A DNA stretch of 64,000 nucleotides from Metaphire vulgaris. Lineage: Eukaryota; Annelida; Clitellata; Crassiclitellata; Megascolecidae. The stretch lies in assembly GCA_018105865.1 (NCBI GenBank), contig CM030832.1, forward strand, positions 24,117,782 to 24,181,781. The letters are read 5' to 3'. Below the pieces are notes generated by a model. The model was not told the DNA's origin. It saw nothing but the letters and a program-made list of their open reading frames with translations, and did not search any database. Positions 23,691 through 34,952 of the stretch are shown piece after piece. The position numbers and the translations under genes were made by a program. Positions within the stretch are counted from its first letter, which is position 1; every line of letters starts with the position of its first letter.

Positions 23691-25530
23691 TTGTTTCATT
23701 TCTGGTGTTCAGGTAGATTTTGTCATGCTGATTACAGGAATAATTTTGAAATTTTCCTATCACCTGTTTTTAGAAAAAGCTGATTTTAAATTTTAAAATT
23801 ATGAGAATTTTAAAATCGTGGTTTTCGATTTATCTGAGTTATGGGTATTCAGGTTAGGCAAAAATCTTTGTGACCGCCATTTTGTAATATGCACTGCTGG
23901 CTCACTTAACTACAAACGATTTTGAAAATTAGTATAATTAGGCATGTCCAGACATGCCCAGACGCGCCCAAACCTATCTTCAAGACTACATGCCTAGCAT
24001 GTATTGTTGCTATGGTTACCCAGTCATATAAATACCAAGCAGCACTAGGAAGCAGCTGCAGTCTTTCTAATGAGATAGAACTGTTTAGTTAAAGGCTGTG
24101 AATTGAAGATATTAACTAATTTAATTAAAGTTTCTGAAATGTCGCGTCGATGTCGCAATAGCAGTGACACGTTCTGCTACATCTGTGGAGAGTTTACGTT
24201 GAAATCACAGTTCAATGTAAACAGCAATCATAAAGAAAGGATATGAGTTATATTATTGGATGCTAAATTGACACCAGGACAAAGTCCATAAAATTCATAT
24301 ATACTGTTCATCTTGTGCTACCAGTCTGCAGAATGGATCTCCATGCCATTCGTACCAATGATCTGGAGGGAGCAGAATAATCATGTAACGGATTGCTATT
24401 TCTGCCGACTGTTACGTTTTCTTCAAAGAACAGGAAGTCTATTGATATCAACCTTGCAGTTAGTTCCATAATCTTCCTGTTCCAAACCCCCGAGTTTTGG
24501 ACACTGGAGGACATTGCAGTGAAATCTTATAGGTGATGATTCAGCTACTAACCCAGTTTGAGCCATCGACATCCAGCAATCCTCATTTGATTTCTCAGGC
24601 GTCAATGATCTGGTCAGAGACTTAGATTTGTCAAAAATCAACAGAATTGCTTGGATCTGGGTTGCCTGCTCTCTCCAGGTACCAAAATTTCAGTATTTCG
24701 TAAACGGCATGAATATTCTTCAAAAAAATCGATAGTCTTAGTTTTTGAATTGATGGATTGCTTTCTGCTTTCGGCTGTAAGCACAATCCATCCGAAAAAC
24801 TCTTCGCTGTTATTTTGTTTTGCTGCACAATGTAATTCATACCCTTCAGTACCCATTGGACATGCTGATTACGTCGGCGACATGTTGCTATTGAAACAAT
24901 TTAGACAACTGGAATTACTGAAAGTTACGGTGGGTTACCAGTACACAGCCGACTAATATTATGTGAGAAAGGTCTGGCCAAACAGACTTGAGGACAGGTT
25001 AAACGACCGTTGATCCAGTTTATCTTTTGCCATCAAACTGACTTTGTCAAAGCAATGAAAAAGAAAGTCAATTTACATACTTACGAAGTTTATTTGATGT
25101 TAAAATAAAAGAAGGCGTTTTTGTTGGCATTTAATTGTTCCATTTTTTCAATGACGCCTTTGTTGTATTTTTTGCTAACTTTTGGGCAACTACAAGGCGC
25201 CAAACTATGTTGAACAAGTTGACTGCACGATGGCAATGAAATGCAACATGTCACTGAAGATACACTTCCTTCATTCTCACTTGGAACAATATTTGCCAGC
25301 ATCGACGCTACCAGGGAAAGTGGAGTCCTCCAAAATGTCACTGAACGTCCAGTGACTACAAACTAAAATCTCAGCAAAACATTTCAATTTTCTCATGTCT
25401 TGTCATTATAAGATCTTTGAAATGTTAAACTAATAAATGCTAAATTTTAATTAAAACCTTAGATAAAAAATTCAATTACCATCAAAATTGTTTCACCAAA
25501 CTTTGTAGAGGAAACAAAAACTTGATTCAT
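23690..25530 (+). mobile_element. Decayed deletion copy of transposon family 'TE-Y'
   Basis: Collinear with the unit B element at 37660-39480 and 43360-43960 but without the 3.86 kb insertion. Recognisable coding remnants are MSRRCRNSSDTFCYICGEFT (from 24139), CYFC..., SSPGTKISVFRKRHE, SYPSVPIGHA and EMQHVTEDTLPSFSL-type fragments. It has many stops and deletions. The name TE-Y is used only in this annotation. Confidence 0.75.
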
Positions 25531-25639
25531 ATTAACGATGCTCATTGACTGCTTTAATTTTGCATATTAACGATGCGCTTTTAATTTTGCTACAGTCATT
25601 CATTTTTATTGCTTACCTTCTCATAGCCTGATTTTGTAA

Positions 25640-26300
25640 ATAAAGTCGCCTGTTTTTTGGAAAAAAATATGTCTTTTATAAAAATTACTATAATTGCGGT
25701 TTTTATTGCGTGCTAAATTATTTGAAAATTAAAATCACGCTGACAAAAAAACCTCTTGACACAATTACCGTCCGATAAACTTTCACGCAGACTGTATTTG
25801 CCATCTTTTGATGGCTTGGCAGCAGAGTGAGGTAAGATTTGTCGAAGCCAGCAGTCTACCGCATGTAATTATATTAAATCACTGGTTTCAGTCATGCGAA
25901 AATATTGTAGACGACGCATTTAAATTTGGATCAAAATTCGTTTTTTCTGGAAATGTAAGGAAAAATACGGGATATAAATAAAAAAATTGGCGTGCGGAGC
26001 ACAGAGTCATAGTGAACTTTTTTATAAAATAAGAGAAACGACCTCAAAAGAATTTTTTTGTGAACTGCTTGTTTGGCATAAGAGACTTGTGCCTTTAAAG
26101 ATATGGCATATCATCTTGTATTTCCATTTATGTATTGGGATAATGGTGGCTTATTCCAGTCGCTCGGGATAGTTTCAGTGTTCCGTACACGGGGTTAGAA
26201 AACGTTAAACAGCAATTAATTCAAAAAAAGAGTTGATGGCTAGCAAATTAATAATATAGTATGTTTTTTTCAAAAACTTTTGTTCTAACCCCACATTTAT
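25640..26300. other. Lectin A intron 4, repeat and unassigned sequence
   Basis: 25640-25925 is a second copy of the 21000-21290 sequence (TTGCGTGCTAAATTATTT, CAGCAGAGTGAGGT). 25930-26300 shows no supported feature, although GCTAATCAATGTTTAG just before exon 5 is shared with unit B. Confidence 0.5.
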
Positions 26301-26326
26301 GTATGAATCTGCTAATCAATGTTTAG

Positions 26327-26614
26327 AGAAAGAAACTGAGATATGTATCCACCCACTGATGCCTAATGGAGGAAAGCTATTTTGGATGGGCGGACAGACG
26401 ACAGATCCAGCTAAATGTGATTCTCCGTATATTTGGAAGCCAGTAAGAGCTCCTCTTATACCTTTCACCTACTCCAACTGGTTTGCAGGATACCCCAATT
26501 GCCGCTTACCAGGGTGCGAACTGCCTTTGTATTATGACGGGCCCAGAATACCTTAAGTATCGATGGAAAGACGAAAGGTGCTTCTTGTCGTTCTGCTATG
26601 TCTGCGAGTTCTAA
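26327..26614 (+). pseudogene. Lectin gene A, exon 5 (second half of CTLD2), frameshifted
   Basis: The acceptor GCTAATCAATGTTTAG is shared with unit B (49338-49353). The exon encodes LFWMGGQTTDPAKCDSPYIW, then FTYSNWFAGYPN, and then a premature TAA at 26554-26556. Beyond a +1 shift near 26505-26515 the frame again matches unit B, with YRWKDERC and YVCEF followed by TAA at 26612-26614. A single-base change in length has therefore removed the last disulfide-forming part of CTLD2. Without it the exon would match unit B closely. It could be a genuine pseudogenising mutation or an assembly error. Confidence 0.8.
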
Positions 26615-27112
26615 GTAAAGTCTAAAGAAAACTTACTGAGCTCCAGTTTAAATTGAAAAACGATTTGTTGCTGTGAAATAATAATGAAAGTAATATGCAA
26701 TTCAAAAGAAATTTTATTTAGTATAATATCATTTAATTAATAATTATTATTTAGCACATAGCTACAGTTTGAAATGAGCTGAAATGGCCAACAGAATTAT
26801 GATCCATTAAAGAGCATCGAGTCTTTATTCACTTATTTGTTCATTCATCTGTTCGTTCGTTTATTCATTCATTCATTCATTCAGTACATGGCTTTGACAG
26901 TGTATGTCCGTCGTGCCAATCTCGTGCTGCGTGTGCTGTGGCCATGAGAAAAGCTGGTGTGCCTGCCATTCGTATAAGATTGTAAAGGGCAAGCCATCGC
27001 CGATCTGCTGGGGCCAGGTACTGCGTGGAGATCTTTTCCAGCAGGAAAGGTGGACACCTCTCGGTTGCGGCGAGCGATGGCACAGGCGAGTGCGTACTTG
27101 CCTGGAATGCTT
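26615..27112. other. 3' flank of lectin A
   Basis: It parallels the unit B 3' flank (49640-49910): CAATTGAAAA...TGCTGTGAAATAA and an (ATTC)n run at about 26840-26882. No supported gene in 26885-27112. Confidence 0.5.
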
Positions 27113-28387
27113 CAGAGATGGACATGGGTCCATTTTTTAGAACCCAGCCCAACCCGACCCATCAAATCTCCAACCCAACCCAACCTATGCCGGCAATTGC
27201 AAGTATTCACCTAACCCAACCCAACCAAGCTTCAAGTAAACACATTCGGCAAATTTATTGCTAAGCGACAATTTGTCAATTACTGCATAAAAATCATTTT
27301 TAAAAATTACCTCTCATGTCGCTGTAGGGCATATGTTTTCCGCCATTATAATTATCATTGGCGGGCAAAGGAAGGTAGACGTCCGAGTTATAATTTGTAC
27401 TTATACTCTCTAAAATTCAGCTTCAAATGTTGAAAGACTAACGAATATTAAGGAACCCTAGAGCCATTATAGCATTTGTTGCTTAGCAAGTTCGTACGCA
27501 CTCCCACGCAGTAGCTCATAAATGTTAATGGGGTCAATAAGGGGATTAAAATGGATTTACAGTGGATGGTTCAAAGAAAGTTACTAGATAATAATCTTCA
27601 TTCATCAATTTCGACTCTCGATTCCAATGCCTTGAAATATTTACTCTCACCGGTCTTATGCAAATATCTCGTGGCTGCGGATCAACATCTACCTATAGGC
27701 ATATGACGCTGCGCAATATCGAGAAAGCAACGGCCACAAAGGCGAGGAGGGTGTTATGTATCAAAGGAGATAGACTTAGGCCTTTAATGTTTTAATGTTT
27801 TATTATATAGGAACAACTGTGTTTGGATCAATAGAACCAGGGGCTCAAGACAATCCTGAATATAACCCCCCACCCCCGCCAATCGCTTAACTAATAGCCG
27901 TCATAAGCCAGTATTGCCAGCGACAGTTCGGCGGCAATTTGTTACGTGAAAATGCGGAAAACGATAACCATTTTTTTAACCAATATATGGTGTGTGCACT
28001 GTGCCACGTGCAAATCAGCATTTTGCAATCCAACCCAACCCAACACACGACAACTGCCTAAATTTATGACCCAACCCAATCCGGTCTACATTAGTATGCG
28101 CACCAGTAGTTTGCGCACCTGTGAGTTTGCGCACTAGGAATTTGCGCACCAGGGGCGTATCAGGGTTAGGATTAGAGTTGGGGTTAAAGTTAACCCTCAA
28201 CCTAACTCTAACCCTCACCCTAACCCTAAACCTAAACCTAACCCTAAACCTAACCCTAACCCTGGTGAGCAAATTCCTAGTGCGCACACTCCCAAGTGCG
28301 CAAACTACTGGTGCGCATACTATGCTACACCCAATCCAACCCAACCTAACCCAACCCATGGGTTAACCCAACCCATGTCCATCTCTG
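27113..28387. mobile_element. hAT-like TIR element without matching target duplication
   Basis: Perfect 17-bp termini CAGAGATGGACATGGGT and ACCCATGTCCATCTCTG, with (AACCC)n-type subterminal arrays at both ends, make it a relative of 7355-8459. The flanking octamers (GAATGCTT and GTTGGCCC) do not match. It may be a composite formed by recombination between two copies. A fold-back element is nested at 28094-28320. No coding region is supported. Confidence 0.75.
28094..28320. mobile_element. Fold-back MITE with TA target and telomere-like core
   Basis: Inverted arms of about 60 bp begin GTATGCGCACCAGTAGTTTG and end in the reverse complement. They are flanked by TA (28092-28093 and 28321-28322). 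Each arm carries three TTTGCGCAC-like motifs. The core is a degenerate (CCCTAA)n array, also partly palindromic. A TA target suggests Tc1/mariner-type mobilisation. Confidence 0.85.
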
Positions 28388-28741
28388 GTTGGCCCCCACT
28401 CAGCCCCCTTCAGCGGGTCCCCAGCGGTTCATAATAATAAATTATATATATGCAAATATATATACTCAGATCTAACGTGTATAGAAATGAGTAGTGTGTT
28501 GTAGTGATAGAATATCGATTATTAAGAGCACCTGGAATTTGGCCGAGGCACTAATGAAAGATGATTGGAATCAGAGTGGAGGCACACGGGTGCGAGCATG
28601 TGTATCTGAAACAGAAATTGCACGCAGTAGATTACGAAGCAGGTAATGACGCAGAAAATGTTGGCAAGCAGGAAGCATTACAGTAAAAGACATTAAAATA
28701 GACATTTATTCGACACACTTCGATCTTACTCCCATGCCACT
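28388..28741. other. Spacer between units A and B, nothing seen
   Basis: No coding frame, repeat or unit-conserved sequence recognised. Confidence 0.4.
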
Positions 28742-29161
28742 GGGGCTGTCCATTAATTATCTCAACAATTTTGTGGCAATTTTGACCCTCCCCTTGTCAA
28801 CAACTGTCTACTTTCGGTTACCACCTATAATTATGTCAAAAACGTTTGACCCCTCCCACTAAGACCAGTGACGGGTCCACTAAAAAGTTATTATTTTTGC
28901 AGTGATGAGACCTTTTGCCTTTTGTTTTGCCTTTTCTTTTGTTCATCAAGTATCATAATGTGGTTGTGATGACTTTTTGTTTGCTTGTCAGGCTTTTTTC
29001 ATTGCAATAAATAGTATTCAATTAAATTTCCTATTTTGAACATTTGTATAAAAATAAATTGTTGACGTGAACTTCTATCGACTCCCCCGTCCCCCTGTCA
29101 ACAACTGTCAAACTTTTTCAAACCCCTCCACCTGATTTGTTGACGTAATTAATGGACAGCT
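28742..29161. mobile_element. 420-bp MITE family, copy 1
   Basis: Termini GGGCTGTCCATTAATTA and the reverse complement TAATTAATGGACAGCT flank an interior rich in GTCAACAACTGTC and GATGACTTTTTG. Other copies lie at 55954-56808 (interrupted) and 48488-48763 (5'-truncated). CCACT beside both ends suggests a short target duplication. The superfamily is not clear. Confidence 0.75.
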
Positions 29162-29790
29162 CCACTCTTATTCGTCATCTGTATCAATCAAGACACAGAA
29201 CACAGCAGATTGAATGACGGTAGTTTTATAATCAAACTAATGCGGCTCTAATTAAATTTTGACCGATGTTAATCATGCTACGTGAAAACTTACCATACGC
29301 CACTGATATAGATTACTGTATGTTCCTGGGATCACATTACAAGCATTGGAGTTACAAGCAATGGAGTTTTGTTGACATAATGTTGTCTCTAGCATCTAAA
29401 GATGAAATGTTTCCCTCTGACTGATCTCTGGAATGACCTGATCTTTTGCGGATGGATTTGAAGTATCATCGAATGATACTCTTGAGTATTAGAAATGATG
29501 CTATAGAAGTGCACAATTATTGTTATTATTAAGTGTGCGATTCTGTGGAAAACTTGAAAAATGGTTCTCAACAAGACAAGAAGATCAATTGTGTTTTCAT
29601 CGCGGACATTTGACTCGACAATATCCTGCTGAAATTGAAATGATTTCATAAAAGTACTTTGACAGCGAATGTATCAATTGAATTAAATAAATAACTTCCA
29701 GATAAATTTCAACAATATTAATACAATTTCAGCATTAGAGGCAGGCTGTGTGAAGTATTCCAAAAACACGAAAATCTGCGTTCCTTTAAT
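29162..29790. other. Spacer upstream of lectin unit B, nothing seen
   Basis: A/T-rich. The 86-codon minus-strand frame at 29389-29649 has no recognisable feature. Confidence 0.4.
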
Positions 29791-29799
29791 TTAAAAATT

Positions 29800-30290
29800 C
29801 ATTCAATAATTATAAGTTATAGATCAAGAGCGAAATTCTGCTTCAGGTTGACATACACGCTTATAGTCCCTTCGCAAAGAGCATCATGTTAGGGGGCATG
29901 AACTTGTTGTATAAATACCTCTATAAAAAATAACTTTAAACTATGCTCTTTTTCGAGAAATTTGGATTAATCTGTTATATATTTTTAAACGGTATTTCAA
30001 CATTTGTACTGAAAGAAGAAGTTGTTTCAAAATTCATAAACGAATTTGAACTAGGTGAACTTGATAAGAAATGAATATTTAATCATAAATAACAGCTGCA
30101 GCTGCAAATCAGCGCGATATAAACCGCATGAAGCATTGTAATTTCAGTTGTATATGCATATTTAAATACCTGTTACTTGGCGTGAAAAGGCATTCGATTG
30201 TTCATTCGACCGCAAGCGCCGTCAGCATTTGTGTTGCATTTCAGGTACCAAGACTCATAGCAGAGCTGTGGCTGTTACAGTGTTGATAAT
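29800..30290 (+). promoter_or_regulatory. Conserved promoter block of lectin unit B
   Basis: Counterpart of 1110-1700. The doubled E-box CAGCTGCAGCTG is at 30093-30104 and TATTTAAATA at 30159-30168, again 54 bp apart. An initiator-like TCGATTG follows near 30192. The motif ACCAAGACTCATAGCAGAGCTGTGG at 30248-30272 is kept in all units and may be part of the 5' UTR. Confidence 0.6.
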
Positions 30291-30649
30291 TGCTTTCTAG
30301 TATGAAAAAAGCGTATACGTAGTCATGTAGAATTTTCAGAAGTAGCACTATAATGCATAGTTATGTTTGGTCGTTATTTCTACATGTTAAAAGCGCTAAA
30401 ACCGATGTGTGGGTTATAACATAGGCGATAATCTTTGGATCCATAGACCATAGACGAGAATTTTGTTTGATTGATCATTTGTGGATGGGTTACTGGAACG
30501 AATTGAATCAAAACAAAGGCTATGATCGCTTCGAAACCACATTGAAATTAATCACTGTCTGAAAATCTGTAACTGTCTGAAGCCGTGATAAAAAATACTG
30601 AGATCTATTAGAGTTGTAACCATATGTGTGCGGCAGACTGTCGTTCATT

Positions 30650-30990
30650 TTCAAAGTTTAAGAGACAAAAAGCGTTTAGCCCAGTTGTCATCTCCACCGT
30701 GTAAGTTACTATAGGGTTTTATTTAAAAGTTTAGGATTTCGCTTGTTGGGGTCCGGTGCTAATCTCCGGCGTCAGACAAGCATGGACGCAGGTGACTTAC
30801 GCCGTTAATTTGAAGTGGTTTGCCATTGCCTTCTCCCGACTCGCGTTTTTACCTCGCAGCTCAATGCTGCTACTCATTTTACCTCCGCGCTCTAGCAAGT
30901 GAAGCTGAATCGACCTCTGGGGCTCCAGCGGTACTAGATCCATGTTCCGTGATCAATGCTCTCTAAACTTAGATTTACCAATCTACCGTC
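30650..30990 (-). mobile_element. SINE-like element of unit B
   Basis: On the minus strand it has a degenerate B-box (GGATCTAGTACC), a body with GAGCTGCGAGGTAAAAACGC and a 3' part with AGCACCGGACCCC. Unit C has it at the same place and orientation (53510-53840). Unit A has it inverted (2127-2440). Confidence 0.65.
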
Positions 30991-31019
30991 AACCGTAGTT
31001 TTGTTAGCCAGGTTACAAT

Positions 31020-31320
31020 ATCTTGCATTACGTACGATGATTATACCCTAATAATTATGCGCTATAACATTTTTTGCAATAGGCTGAACATAGCCCTAAT
31101 TTAAGTCTTTTCAGCAACATTGTACAGTATTATATTTCATTTTATGACGACATGCAAACTTATCTTCATACAACTACCATATAATCCAAACACGCCCAGA
31201 CATCACTTTCCAACATACTTATTAATGACTGAGTCACCGAAAATCTAGGTCTTTTCTTATATATTAAACAAGTTTATACAGTAACATGTATTTTACGTTT
31301 CTTCTACTTATATCTTTGCC
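31020..31320. other. Unit-conserved spacer (B and C)
   Basis: Collinear with 53870-54180 (CAATAGGCT.AACATAGCCC, CAAACACGCCCAGA). No gene is visible. Confidence 0.7.
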
Positions 31321-31435
31321 CGTGATGAATAGTCCGGAAATTAAGAGTCCGAAAATGAATGGTCTTCCTGACGAAAGGTCCTGAGATGAATAGTCCTTGA
31401 TGTAAATAGTAGGCGATGAACAGTGCTGAGATGAA
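31320..31435. repeat. GATGAATAGTCC minisatellite
   Basis: Imperfect tandem units of about 13-15 bp (GATGAATAGTCC with CCGGAAA, CTGA and TTGA variants). It is also present, longer, at 54185-54325. Confidence 0.85.
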
Positions 31436-31925
31436 TTTTTAATCAAACATATCAGCTGCATCCAGGGCCACCTGAGCCATTAGGTAGGCAGTTTAGGCAC
31501 TGCCAAGGGGCGAAAACTTTAGTAGGGGCGAAATAAAACGGGGATGAAAATTTTTGTAAGAGCTCAGAACGTTTTTTTGCTTGTCACACTATTGGCGTCC
31601 AAAATTCTAAAGATGGTCCTGGCTGCAGCTGCAAAGCAGTGAGATAGAAGCCGGATGACGCAATGTCAGAGCAGTTGCATTTGCTCAATGAAATAACTTT
31701 TAGTTGACATGAAAACTATCCGAATTCATTCAGCCTCTAGCGTCGTCAGCAATTGTTTTGCATTTCAGGCACAAAGGCTCATAGCAGATCTGTGGCAGGT
31801 ACAGTGTTAGTGTACGCTTTCTAGTATATAACAAATCGTATGTAATTATATATCGTCTACGGAAGTAGTAGGCTACTCTAGTAGCTAGTTATGTTAATGC
31901 GCTAAGTCTAAATGTTAAAACCTCT
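31436..31925 (+). promoter_or_regulatory. Extra, decayed copy of the lectin promoter block
   Basis: It starts at ATATCAGCTGCA and resumes after a small insertion with CTGCAGCTGC (31623-31632). It continues to GGCTCATAGCAGATCTGTGGCAGGTACAGTG near 31770-31805. Where the other blocks have TATTTAAATA, this one reads CATTTGCTCAATG, so the TATA-like box is lost. It is probably a remnant of a further duplicated promoter. Confidence 0.6.
31463..31621. mobile_element. 159-bp hAT-type MITE inside the extra promoter copy
   Basis: Termini CAGGGCCACC and ATGGTCCTG are flanked by GCTGCATC and GCTGCAGC, an 8-bp duplication with one mismatch. It splits the E-box region of the decayed promoter. Confidence 0.75.
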
Positions 31926-31943
31926 AAAGCCGATACTGTATGC

Positions 31944-32249
31944 CAGTGGCGTAGCTAGGATTTTGGGAAGGGGGTTTGGTTTCGATCGTGACAAAGCTAT
32001 GGAAATTGCTTTTATTTTTTTCTTTTCTAGGAGCTGACAAGCAAAAAAGAAAGGTCGTCACCTCCATATTCTTTCTATTTTCTATAGCGCTTAGACATTT
32101 TTGTAATCGGCAGCCAGCCAAGGAGAGTTTCGACTCCCAAAATCGCGCCCGAATATGAAAAATGTATAGAAAAGCATGAAAAGTTGTTTTCGTCGGCAGC
32201 CACGAAAGGGGGTTTAACCCCAAACTCCCTCCTCCTGGCTACGCCACTG
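31944..32249. mobile_element. 306-bp hAT-type MITE
   Basis: Termini CAGTGGCGTAGCTAGGA and TCCTGGCTACGCCACTG are flanked by CTGTATGC and CTGTATGT (7 of 8 match). A related fragment lies inside the hAT at about 7725-7840. Confidence 0.85.
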
Positions 32250-32880
32250 CTGTATGTGGGTTGTCACTTGTCAGGTAGGCAATAGTCGTCGAATTCATTG
32301 GGCGTCGAGGATTGAACATCATGGCAAGCGCGACGACCCAGGGAGTGGGCGAGAATTGTGTCTCAATTGTGACTTAAAAGAAACTCTTCACTTGGTACCG
32401 ACCTTGAATTGGTACCACTCCCTAAAAGCCTCAGCGGCGGGTACTGCCTGGGGCCGCCTGTACCTCCACTTATCTTCCGTTGATACCACCTGGTATCGCT
32501 CCTTCCTTCCACCGTCGGCGCCGCTAGCACCGATATCCTCCTCTCTTCCCCTCGGTACCGCCTGGTACCGGTATCTACAAAGATGAACTCACGGTCTCTT
32601 CCATTACCGAACACACACCGCCTTCATCTATCGGCCCGAGCATTGAATCGGCTCTTCTTTTATACAACTCGGTGACCACTGAAACGGTGGTGTTTAAAGC
32701 CTAAACCGTTCATTCCTAATATATCACTGTGGACTGGAGCCACCTACCGAATGATCTTATCCCTCGCTCGCTATTCATTTTTAGCAATTACCTGACTATT
32801 TATTATTATTGGGCCTCACGTTTAATTCTATTCTATTATTAATCCTTTTATTAGCTTATTTGTGATTTATTTACAACATC
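32250..32880. other. Unassigned spacer with GGTACC-rich patch
   Basis: 32380-32580 has several GGTACC/GGTATC hexamers (for example GGTACCGCCTGGTACCGGTA at 32553-32572) and is locally G+C-rich. No domain is recognised in either strand. 32700-32880 might be a LINE 3' end (WSHLPNDLI-like), but this is weak. Confidence 0.35.

Positions 32881-32952
<72 letters not shown>
32881..32952. repeat. (AAT)n microsatellite
   Basis: Uninterrupted run of about 23 AAT units. Confidence 0.95.
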
Positions 32953-33469
32953 CGCCAACTGATTAATTTAAAGCGGCATATCGTACGAAGCAAAACATCA
33001 TACAATAAAAAGTGCGTATTTCGTGGTAGCCAACATCTTGCTAGGTCGTCGTCCTTTCGTTCTTACTTGTTACTGCTAAATGAAACTTCACATCGTCATC
33101 ATCGGAACAACCACATCTTTATTATGGCAGGATCAAGATTAGACCGAAATAATTATTAGTCTTGTAAAAGTTCTGTAAATTTTCTTCATCTTAGCCTAAT
33201 TCGATTGATGTCATTTATTTCGATGACATTTATTGCAATTGTTGCCGGATAGGCCTATGTCAAGTTGAGTTGAAATAAACCTTGGTTCATCTCAGTACAA
33301 GTCAGGATAATCTAAGATTCCATTGTCAAACGAGAAACTACTGTCAGAACTTTTCTATCACATCCGATTATATAGATCGATGCTTGGTTTAATATATCAA
33401 GACATTTTTTGTAGATTTAAGTAATTGTCTTGTGCAATATCATTGAGTGGTAGGTTCATTTGGTGACAG

Positions 33470-33530
33470 ATGAAGTCGATTGTTGTGTTACTGACTCTCT
33501 TCTCTCTCTACCAAGGGCTCTACACCGCAA
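33470..33530 (+). CDS. Lectin gene B, exon 1 (signal peptide)
   Basis: First coding exon of the one apparently intact gene in the array. Joining 33470-33530, 33970-34150, 46554-46798, 47973-48158 and 49354-49637 gives 957 nt, or 318 residues plus stop. This exon encodes a signal peptide MKSIVVLLTLFSLYQGLYTA, so the product enters the secretory pathway. The rest is two C-type lectin-like domains (residues about 22-162 and 163-318) with no membrane segment, so a soluble secreted lectin-like protein is expected. ATG context GGTGACAGATG and phase-1 donor GTAAAA match unit C. The promoter block lies 3.3 kb upstream. Its role in recognition is inferred from the family. The ligand is unknown. Confidence 0.85.
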
Positions 33531-33969
33531 GTAAAAACTTTGAAATGATAAATTAATATTTATGATCTGTCTTTAACATTAATTTAGCCCGTTTAAAAGA
33601 ATCGTGCCAAAAATTGGCAATATACTAGCAAGACAATAAAGGGTCAAGAGAAACCCAAAGGCAAAATAGTCCTAAATTAATTGCTTATTTATGTAATATC
33701 ACCACTGCTAATTTAGCTCCAACAATGGCAACCAGACCATTTTACAAACCACTAGTTGGCAGATCCTACATACTGTAAGTAGCTGTAGGCCTGTAGCCTT
33801 GAATAAATAAATGCCTTATACTACAGTGCAATATTATTTCACGAAGCAGTATGCTGCTTTAATTTTGTTAAACTGATGTCCTTAATTTTGTTGTCATGTT
33901 TATGTTTCTGAGTCAACACAATGTTTAGGAATGCTGAACAAATGTTTATTTATATTTATATTCATTTAG

Positions 33970-34150
33970 ACGCCGGTTGCCCCAAAGGTTGGATTAGGTT
34001 TCTTGGCACTGATCGCTGTTTCTACATCAGTTCTACCTTTGAAACGTACCAAACGGGGAAGAAAGCATGTGAATCAATGAACTCGCAATTGGCTCCACCC
34101 ATAACATGTGACGAACATATTGACTTGACAGCCTTACTGGCTTCACAACG
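33970..34150 (+). CDS. Lectin gene B, exon 2 (first half of CTLD1)
   Basis: CATTTAG acceptor, CG|GTATGT donor. Contains GCPKGWIRFLGTDRCFYIS, a helix with ACESMNSQL, then PPITCDEHIDLTALL. Length and phases are identical to units A and C. The first Cys pair before CFYIS is the extra N-terminal disulfide of 'long form' CTLDs. Confidence 0.9.
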
Positions 34151-34218
34151 GTATGTCTTCATTCTTCCAAATACTTTCGTCACAATTATTGCAATTTCGT
34201 GGACACTTGTTTATTCCT

Positions 34219-34952
34219 TATCACGTTGACTGCGATACGATGGATTCCTAGGACGCGGCTGGTGTCGAAGTGTCGAATGCGTTCGTGCGTGACCAACGTG
34301 ATTGCCGCTAGATTATTTTCAAGGCACAATCACGTTAGACACCTGTAGGGGAAAATATTTTGAAGCAGATGCGTTTAGAAGCCATCTGTTTCTAGTATCA
34401 TGTTCACTTTACTCAGGTATGCGCCAATTCATAGGAAAAATGCCGGTGCCCTGTAAGGTGACGGAACAATAGTTAGCTCAACAATAGCGATTGGAGAAAT
34501 TACTGCCATAAAATGGAAACAATTTAAATTTAAATTCCAACCTTTATTATCTGGTCCAAATGCCTCCCTCACACCCCGAGCCAAAAATTGTCCGCTTCAC
34601 TGGATGGAAGACTTGACAATGCAAGCCACGTAATTACATCGTACCAGGAATTCTCCGGGTGTACGCTTATACGACGCGACGCGTCAGGGAGGATTATAAT
34701 TACGAGGCTGTGGTTGAGTATATTGTGTTTATTTGAACAAATGTTTATAGGACAAATATTCATACATCTTCCATAGAATACGCCTTTTTGATTGGTCACT
34801 CATTCTAGTAGCTAAAGGAAGCAGAAGAATGATTCCAAGATCCGTATAAGCTAAAATAGTTTGCATTGAACTAAGGACGTCATATGACGTCCCTAGCGCC
34901 CTGAGAAACCAAAATAAGGACGTCAGTTGACGTCCCTAGCGCTCAACGTGAT
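34219..34952. mobile_element. Putative TIR element with CRE-like palindromes
   Basis: Ends TTATCACGTTGA and TCAACGTGATAA are inverted. The sequence between is absent from intron 2 of units A and C just after the conserved GTGGACACTTGTTTATT stretch. Near its right end are two palindromes, GGACGTCATATGACGTCC (34875-34892) and GGACGTCAGTTGACGTCC (34918-34935), in a tandem of about 43 bp. Four TGACGTC-type sites result. The target site could be a mutated TTAA, but this is not certain. Confidence 0.5.

Noticed and set aside
25987..26172. 61-codon frame before lectin A exon 5
   Set aside because: No similarity to unit B at this place, no motif and no splice evidence.
28015..28366. Frames with alternating Arg-Val / Leu-Thr repeats
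   Set aside because: Translation of the degenerate CCCTAA core of the fold-back MITE.
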